Shown in pieces: positions 30,363 through 34,005 of a stretch of DNA of 34,005 bases. Below the pieces are notes generated by a model. That model searched no databases and was not told where the DNA came from. It saw only the letters and a list, made by a program, of their open reading frames with translations. This DNA is from CAZGZD01 sp964530005 (GTDB taxonomy: Bacteria > Patescibacteriota > Microgenomatia > UBA1406 > GWC2-37-13). The stretch's first letter is position 1. Each line of letters starts with the position of its first letter. Location of the stretch: the NCBI GenBank assembly GCA_964530005.1, contig CAZGZD010000009.1, positions 1 through 34,005 of the forward strand. The letters run 5' to 3'. Position numbers and translations under genes: made by a program.

Positions 30363-30911
30363 ATGCCAGGTGATCATGAAGGACCGCCGCGCCCTGTTGG
30401 ACCTCCACCTCAAGGGGTATTAAATTTAATAGGTGGCGTTGATCTAATATCTCCTCCACAAGAAAGAGTAACAGTTATGCCTAGAGTTCCCGATATTAAG
30501 CCTCTTGTTGAGCCGTTGCCTTCAGGAGAAACTCCCTTTTTACCAATGGGCACGCCTCTTCTCATTGAAGATAAATTTGTAATTCTTTTTAGAGATATGG
30601 GATTAGTCATTCCAAGTGAAGCTGAGTATGCAAGACTGCAAGAATTAGAACGTCCAGTGGCTCTCCCTATTGCTACTGATTCTTTTCCAGTTCGATATAT
30701 TGATAAGAAATATTTTGATGATAAAGTTGGAAAACCCAGTTATGCAAATCAGCTAAAAGCTAGACAAATAGATGGCCAACCAATAAGGCTTAAGCATGGA
30801 AGTGGAATTAAAACGATTCACGTACCATTACGCAATAATCAAATTATGGTTACAGCTCACCCTAGATTTATTACTTCAGTGGAAATTCCACCACCAAAAA
30901 CCTTACTCTAA
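30363..30911 (+). CDS. Hypothetical proline-rich protein, 182 aa
   Basis: I start at the ATG at 30363 because the extended -10 lies just before it; upstream codons overlap the promoter and the divergent gene. The 182-residue protein opens with a Pro/Gly-rich stretch (MPGDHEGPPRPVGPPPQG), is soluble, and has a probably folded C-terminal half (VRYIDKKYFDDKVGKPSYANQL; IKTIHVPLRNNQIMVTAHPRFITSVEIP). No family is recognised. Its stop lies 3 nt from the stop of the convergent membrane-protein gene. Another isolated plus-strand orphan. Confidence 0.55.
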   Translation: MPGDHEGPPRPVGPPPQGVLNLIGGVDLISPPQERVTVMPRVPDIKPLVEPLPSGETPFLPMGTPLLIEDKFVILFRDMGLVIPSEAEYARLQELERPVALPIATDSFPVRYIDKKYFDDKVGKPSYANQLKARQIDGQPIRLKHGSGIKTIHVPLRNNQIMVTAHPRFITSVEIPPPKTLL

Positions 30912-30914
30912 AAT

Positions 30915-31301
30915 TTATTTCTTTTTCTTCACAGTCAAGGCGCGGAATGTACCGTACTGAGCATAGTTCACAACCCCCCCCAATATAATCGACACCCAAA
31001 AGGCTGATATCCCAATTGCCGAAATTAAAGATATAGGAGTACGAGCCAATATATAGATCACTCCAGCATTTACAATCCAATAGATGATAAACCATGTCTT
31101 CATTGGATATTTACGCGTACGACCAAATTCTCCAACAAGTGCCGCAGCGAGCCCGACAATCACCGATGTATTCACTATAGCCTGGAGTTGAGGAAAGATG
31201 GCATTGCCAAATACTAAGTTTTTTGGGAATATCAGTGTGGCGATATAGAAAGTCGCAACAGTTGAAAGTGTAAACCACACAAATCTTTGTAAAAAATTCA
31301 T
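30915..31301 (-). CDS. Small membrane protein, 128 aa, four helices
   Basis: The protein has four transmembrane helices (about 7-27, 38-60, 68-86 and 93-112) with short loops and ends in ALTVKKKK. It resembles small GtrA- or holin-like membrane proteins in shape, but no family motif is clear. It has a leader of roughly 47 nt and a perfect AAAGGAGGTGA Shine-Dalgarno (31321-31311), unlike most neighbours. That suggests efficient translation. It has its own promoter (TTGACG 31385-31380, TATAAT 31360-31355, long 19-nt spacer) and lies downstream of metA. Confidence 0.7.
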   Translation of the reverse strand: MNFLQRFVWFTLSTVATFYIATLIFPKNLVFGNAIFPQLQAIVNTSVIVGLAAALVGEFGRTRKYPMKTWFIIYWIVNAGVIYILARTPISLISAIGISAFWVSIILGGVVNYAQYGTFRALTVKKKK

Positions 31302-31310
31302 ATTATACTT

Positions 31311-31321
31311 TCACCTCCTTT
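31311..31321 (-). promoter_or_regulatory. Perfect Shine-Dalgarno of the small membrane protein
   Basis: The minus strand reads AAAGGAGGTGA, fully complementary to the usual 16S 3' tail, 9 nt before the ATG at 31301. Confidence 0.75.
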
Positions 31322-31400
31322 AAGAAATAAAAAAACAATTACTAGTCTGCGACTATTATAATCGATAGTTATTTTTTTTCGTCAAGTAGTTAATAGCCTT

Positions 31401-32333
31401 TTAATATGACTTAAGATTAAACTCCCGCGTGATAAGATCATATGGAGTTGTCTGGTAGACAAAATTAATCCAGTTACGATAAAACATCTCCGCATTTGCC
31501 CGCCAAGAGAGAATCGGCGTCTTGTCTGGATTACCTCCGGGAAAATAATTCTTGGGGATTGCGATTGCCTTACCCTTTTTCAGGTCTCGGAAGTACTCAG
31601 CGGCCAGTGTATCTCTATCATATTCTGGGTGACCGATCATAAATATCAGACTTTTGCTTTTATTGGCGATAAGATGCGGACCAGCCTCCTTGGAGTCGAT
31701 AAGAATTTGGAGATCTTTAATCTTGGCTAAATCAACGCGCCTTACCTCAGTGTGGCGAGAATGAGCAACCCAAAACTCATCATCAAGTCCTGTAAGTAGG
31801 AATTCTCCACGCTTACCGTGAAAGTGTTTGTATACACCAAAGAGCTTACGCTTAAGCGGATATTTGGGGATTCCATAATGATAGTAAAGCCCAGCTTGCG
31901 CCGCCCAACAGAGGTGAAGAGTCGAGGCTACATGCGCACTTGCCCACTTCATAATCTCAACAAGCTCAGACCAGTAAAAGACCTCCTCAAATGAAAGTGT
32001 CTCAATAGGAGCGCCAGTAATGAGTAGACAATCAAGACCTGATTTTTTTACATTTTCAAATGTATCGTAGAAAGCTTCAAGGTGGCGAGCAGATGTATTT
32101 TTGGGTGTATATGTCGCTGTTCGAATCAGAATTGGCTCAATCTGCAGGGGAGTAGAGCCGATCATTCGCAAAAGCTGCGTCTCTGTCGTTTTCTTATCGG
32201 GCATAAGATTTAGAATCCCGATCCGCAAGGGGCGAATATCCTGTGTCTTGGCCCGATCTGCGTCCATAACAAACACTCCCTTTTTCTCAAGGGCACTGTA
32301 GCTTGGAAGATCTTTTTTGATAATAACTGGCAT
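31401..32333 (-). CDS. metA: Homoserine O-acyltransferase MetA (probably acetyl-CoA specific)
   Basis: The 310-residue protein aligns closely with MetA (HTS family, PF04204), even in numbering. The catalytic Cys142 is in STLHLCWAAQAGL, and His235 and Glu237 are in IGHPEYD. It acylates homoserine, the first committed step to methionine. Position 111, which selects the acyl donor, is Glu (GAPIE) rather than the Gly of E. coli (GAPLG); in characterised enzymes Glu111 goes with acetyl-CoA. Expect O-acetylhomoserine as product. The gene is preceded by a leader peptide and terminator that form a putative attenuator, so methionine or charged tRNA-Met probably controls it. No other met gene is in the window. 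Confidence 0.95.
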   Translation of the reverse strand: MPVIIKKDLPSYSALEKKGVFVMDADRAKTQDIRPLRIGILNLMPDKKTTETQLLRMIGSTPLQIEPILIRTATYTPKNTSARHLEAFYDTFENVKKSGLDCLLITGAPIETLSFEEVFYWSELVEIMKWASAHVASTLHLCWAAQAGLYYHYGIPKYPLKRKLFGVYKHFHGKRGEFLLTGLDDEFWVAHSRHTEVRRVDLAKIKDLQILIDSKEAGPHLIANKSKSLIFMIGHPEYDRDTLAAEYFRDLKKGKAIAIPKNYFPGGNPDKTPILSWRANAEMFYRNWINFVYQTTPYDLITREFNLKSY

Positions 32334-32343
32334 ATTTATGTAT

Positions 32344-32370
32344 AAAAAAAACCCCCCGTTTCTGGGAGGC
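32344..32370 (-). terminator. Intrinsic terminator in the metA leader
   Basis: On the minus strand, CCTCCC (32369-32364), loop AGAAAC, GGGGGG (32357-32352), then eight T (32351-32344). The stem has six pairs, one U-G, and a further G-U is possible. The T-run ends 10 nt before the metA ATG. The 5' arm is also complementary to GGGAGG at 32411-32406, giving a competing antiterminator. Confidence 0.8.
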
Positions 32371-32422
32371 TAGATTTTGTATTTTTAGATTTGGTTATAC
32401 AATCACCTCCCAATTAAGGGAG
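32362..32422 (-). promoter_or_regulatory. Attenuator hairpins 1:2 and 2:3 of the metA leader
   Basis: Region 1 is CTCCC (32422-32418), region 2 GGGAGG (32411-32406), region 3 CCTCCC (32369-32364). Regions 1 and 2 form a 5-bp hairpin with a 6-nt loop. Regions 2 and 3 form six perfect pairs, extendable to nine with U-A and G-U pairs (32413-32405 with 32370-32362). 2:3 excludes the terminator 3:4. This is the layout of an amino-acid attenuator such as trp or his. Confidence 0.7.
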
Positions 32423-32469
32423 CGCATCATCGATAATTCTAAACTAACTTTTACAGAGTAAATTATCAT
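32395..32469 (-). CDS. Met leader peptide, 24 codons (attenuator control ORF)
   Basis: The ORF starts at the ATG at 32469 and stops with TAA at 32397-32395. It encodes 24 residues, beginning MIIYSVKV and containing two consecutive Met codons at 32430-32425. These lie just 2-3 nt before region 1 (CTCCC, 32422-32418) of the attenuator. A ribosome waiting for charged tRNA-Met there would cover region 1 and leave region 2 free to pair with region 3. When Met is plentiful the ribosome moves on over region 2 to the stop codon, letting the terminator form. A promoter (TTGCAT-17-TACAAT) ends 8 nt before the ATG, so the leader would be translated from a leaderless mRNA. Confidence 0.7.
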   Translation of the reverse strand: MIIYSVKVSLELSMMRSLNWEVIV

Positions 32470-32477
32470 CTTTTGTG

Positions 32478-32506
32478 ATTGTAACATTGCATATATATCA
32501 ATGCAA
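32478..32506 (-). promoter_or_regulatory. Promoter of the metA leader
   Basis: On the minus strand, TTGCAT (32506-32501), 17 nt, TACAAT (32483-32478). It lies directly after the end of the upstream hydroxylase gene (stop at 32513) and separates metA from it. Confidence 0.7.
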
Positions 32507-32512
32507 GTCGTG

Positions 32513-33550
32513 TTACTTTTTTTTGAAAGGAAGTGGTGAAAATCTCCTCAGTATACCTTTTGAATGCACGGTATTAATCTTTGCCAGACACTGGCGAGCT
32601 CGTTCGTAAAGATCAGCTGCTTGCGCGTCATGCTTTGAACTATAGCGAATCTTAAGAAGTGCGAGAAGCCTATCCACTTTACGAAGACCACCTGGGTATT
32701 TCCGGGCTGCTGATATGAATGCTGCGTACTCGGCAGGCGTGGCGTTGACAAGTAGATACCTCCAGTTGATGATATCTGAGCGAGTAAGCTCATGATCGTC
32801 AAGCGACTCCCCTATCTCACGCTTGTTACGAGCTGGACTCAAGTATGTGCCAAAAAGCATATCCATTACAGGATTGGTGATCGTGTAATTGGCTCCCTGA
32901 TCCCAGTGATGCAAAATATGGATATTCTCAAGCATATTGAAGTATGGATTATGTACCCAACTGTGATCTGTCTGGTGGAATCTGTGATGAATAAGATCGA
33001 TAAGCTTCACGTAGAGATACACTGTGACAAGAAATACGACAGTACCGAGATTAAATCCATTTATGAATACAAATAGCCCCATACCGCCAAGAGTTGGAAT
33101 CGCCCAGCTTATGGGAAATCCAGGCTCAGCCACTGTGTATTTTGCCTTACGCCTGTACAGTCGTCCGATAGGATAGAAAATCATGTGGTGTATCCAATGG
33201 AATTTTTGGTTGCGACGAATGAGAGCAGCCCGACGAGTCAGCATACCCAGGTGCTGGAAAAAGCGATGATATAGATACGATATGATCTCCACGACGATTA
33301 TCGCGCGGATTGCAAAGATAAGCGGAGTAAGAATGTAGAGGACAACGAAACTTGATACTCCCTGTGCTAGAAGGTAGCCAAAAAGCTGCTTGTGCCAGGG
33401 CTCGGCAAATCCTGTGTAAAGCAAGAATACTGATCCAACCGGAATCCATATAAAGTAAAAAATGCGCGCAAGAGGAGTGTGTCGAGGTTTGAGCGTCGCC
33501 TCGTAGAGGCGATTTACGGCCGTGATATTTTTGAAGTTTACTTTCTTCAT
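32513..33550 (-). CDS. Fatty acid hydroxylase superfamily protein (sterol desaturase-like)
   Basis: The 345-residue integral membrane protein has the His clusters of the di-iron fatty acid hydroxylase/sterol desaturase superfamily (PF04116): HRFFQH (95-100), HWIHH (118-122), HHRFHQTDH (188-196) and HILHH (211-215). About four to five helices flank them (34-90 and 145-190). The His clusters should lie on the cytoplasmic face and hold two irons. Members hydroxylate or desaturate lipid acyl chains, sterols or carotenoids with O2. The substrate is unknown, and an O2-dependent enzyme is a little unexpected in this kind of organism. The last 100 residues form a soluble helical tail. It lies upstream of metA, which has its own promoter. 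Confidence 0.88.
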   Translation of the reverse strand: MKKVNFKNITAVNRLYEATLKPRHTPLARIFYFIWIPVGSVFLLYTGFAEPWHKQLFGYLLAQGVSSFVVLYILTPLIFAIRAIIVVEIISYLYHRFFQHLGMLTRRAALIRRNQKFHWIHHMIFYPIGRLYRRKAKYTVAEPGFPISWAIPTLGGMGLFVFINGFNLGTVVFLVTVYLYVKLIDLIHHRFHQTDHSWVHNPYFNMLENIHILHHWDQGANYTITNPVMDMLFGTYLSPARNKREIGESLDDHELTRSDIINWRYLLVNATPAEYAAFISAARKYPGGLRKVDRLLALLKIRYSSKHDAQAADLYERARQCLAKINTVHSKGILRRFSPLPFKKK

Positions 33551-33626
33551 CTGTCAATTGACTAAATAAATACGGGAGATATTGTACCAAAAATAAATTT
33601 CCCAGAGAGTGTAGAAAAGCAGATCT

Positions 33627-33914
33627 CTAATTTGTCCACCGCTTGAGATTCGGTATTACCTGCTGCGATAGGCTGCGCGCCTTCTCCTCAGACATCTTAA
33701 ACTCGCTTGTCATGAATCCGACAGACTTATCGATCATATCACTCAATGTTAAATTTTCTTCAACAAACTTGCCCTTTTGGAAACAAAATTTACAATACTC
33801 GTGATTTTCGGATCCGTCGCTATTTGTACCATAATTATGTGCACGCGCTCCATCTGCCGTGGTGAAATATCCAAGCGGCATCCCGCAACTCTGGCACCGA
33901 GGTTTGTCGTCCAT
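33627..33914 (-). CDS. Zinc-ribbon domain protein
   Basis: The 95-residue protein matches the 'putative zinc ribbon' family (PF12674-like): CQSCGMPL (7-14) and CKFCFQKGKF (41-50) provide four zinc Cys. GTNSDGSENHEYCKFCF is a strong family signature. The C-terminal half is helical (LTLSDMIDKSVGFMTSEFKMSEEKARSLSQQ). These small proteins are common in bacteria and of unknown function; some are fused to regulators. It lies 76 nt upstream of the hydroxylase gene on the same strand. A TAAAAT lies about 11 nt before the ATG. Confidence 0.88.
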   Translation of the reverse strand: MDDKPRCQSCGMPLGYFTTADGARAHNYGTNSDGSENHEYCKFCFQKGKFVEENLTLSDMIDKSVGFMTSEFKMSEEKARSLSQQVIPNLKRWTN

Positions 33915-33923
33915 ATTATTTAT

Positions 33924-34005
33924 CTATTTTACTATTAATTCTTCTTTCTGCGCTTTTTTCCATTTCTTCACCTCAGCTTCGCGCCTTAGCGCTGTAGACA
34001 TATCT
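33924..34005 (-). CDS. GIY-YIG nuclease-like protein, C-terminal end (partial)
   Basis: An open frame enters from the right edge and ends at TAG (33926-33924). The 26 residues visible contain ALRREAEVKKWKKAQKEELI, the typical C-terminus of small GIY-YIG (YhbQ-like) proteins ('A..RE..IK.W.R.KK..LI'). The catalytic part lies outside the window. Identification rests on this tail only. Confidence 0.65.
   Translation of the reverse strand, partial: DMSTALRREAEVKKWKKAQKEELIVK

Noticed and set aside
32395..32411. GGGAGGTGA in the metA leader as a Shine-Dalgarno for a separate short ORF
   Set aside because: The only following start-like codon (TTG) is one base away, too close for initiation, and the frame ends after five codons. 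The sequence is better explained as attenuator region 2 inside the leader ORF.
1..34005. CRISPR array, prophage, rRNA operon or complete insertion sequence
   Set aside because: No regularly spaced repeats, phage structural genes, rRNA sequence or transposase were seen on either strand. The phage-type names of the HigB-like toxin and small metallopeptidase are only family labels.

Overview
The window looks like a chromosome fragment of a Candidate Phyla Radiation (Patescibacteria) bacterium, most likely of the Microgenomates type. This is inferred from gene content: YibE/F-like, DUF2207, LytR_C, PEGA, sortase, CAP, M16, prepilin peptidase and MreB genes sit among many short orphan proteins, in an AT-rich, compact genome. 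TGA is used as a stop codon, so this is not a Gracilibacteria/Absconditabacteria code. No rRNA, prophage, CRISPR array or complete insertion sequence is visible.

Layout. 1-0.85 kb: end of an FtsK-gamma-like winged-helix gene and a HigB/HigA-type toxin-antitoxin pair. 0.97-4 kb: orphan genes and a YibE/F transporter. 4-6.7 kb: an ABC exporter, a first copy of a rod-shaped structured element, and a MarR locus with a ten-residue Cys-Gly-Cys peptide. 6.7-13.2 kb: envelope proteins (LytR_C, DUF2207, an anchored protein, SGNH hydrolase), a small metallopeptidase and a GT-B-like glycosyltransferase. 13.3-17.4 kb: a second copy of the structured element, an FMN reductase, an AlkD-like glycosylase, an RRM protein, tRNA-Ser, tRNA-Leu and a nucleotidyltransferase. 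17.4-24.3 kb: WecG/TagA glycosyltransferase, MreB, PEGA protein, sortase, tRNA-Arg, M23 peptidase and NDK. 24.5-31.3 kb: prepilin peptidase, M16 protease, MFS exporter, TspO, CAP protein and orphans. 31.4-34 kb: MetA, a fatty-acid-hydroxylase-like protein, a zinc-ribbon protein and the end of a GIY-YIG protein.

Most notable observations. (1) metA is preceded by what reads as a complete transcription attenuator: a promoter, a 24-codon leader ORF on a leaderless transcript with tandem Met codons, mutually exclusive hairpins, and an intrinsic terminator just before metA. (2) Two diverged copies of a 165-172 nt rod-like element, with compensatory changes, lie in two divergent intergenic regions. 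(3) At least fifteen -10 boxes end only 6-10 nt before a start codon, so leaderless mRNAs look usual here. A few genes instead have longer leaders with near-perfect Shine-Dalgarno sequences. I used this pattern to move several gene starts.

Many genes concern the cell surface: export, peptidoglycan, glycosylation, pilin processing and sortase anchoring. That fits a small cell with limited metabolism and an elaborate envelope. Everything here was read by eye; no database search or folding program was run.
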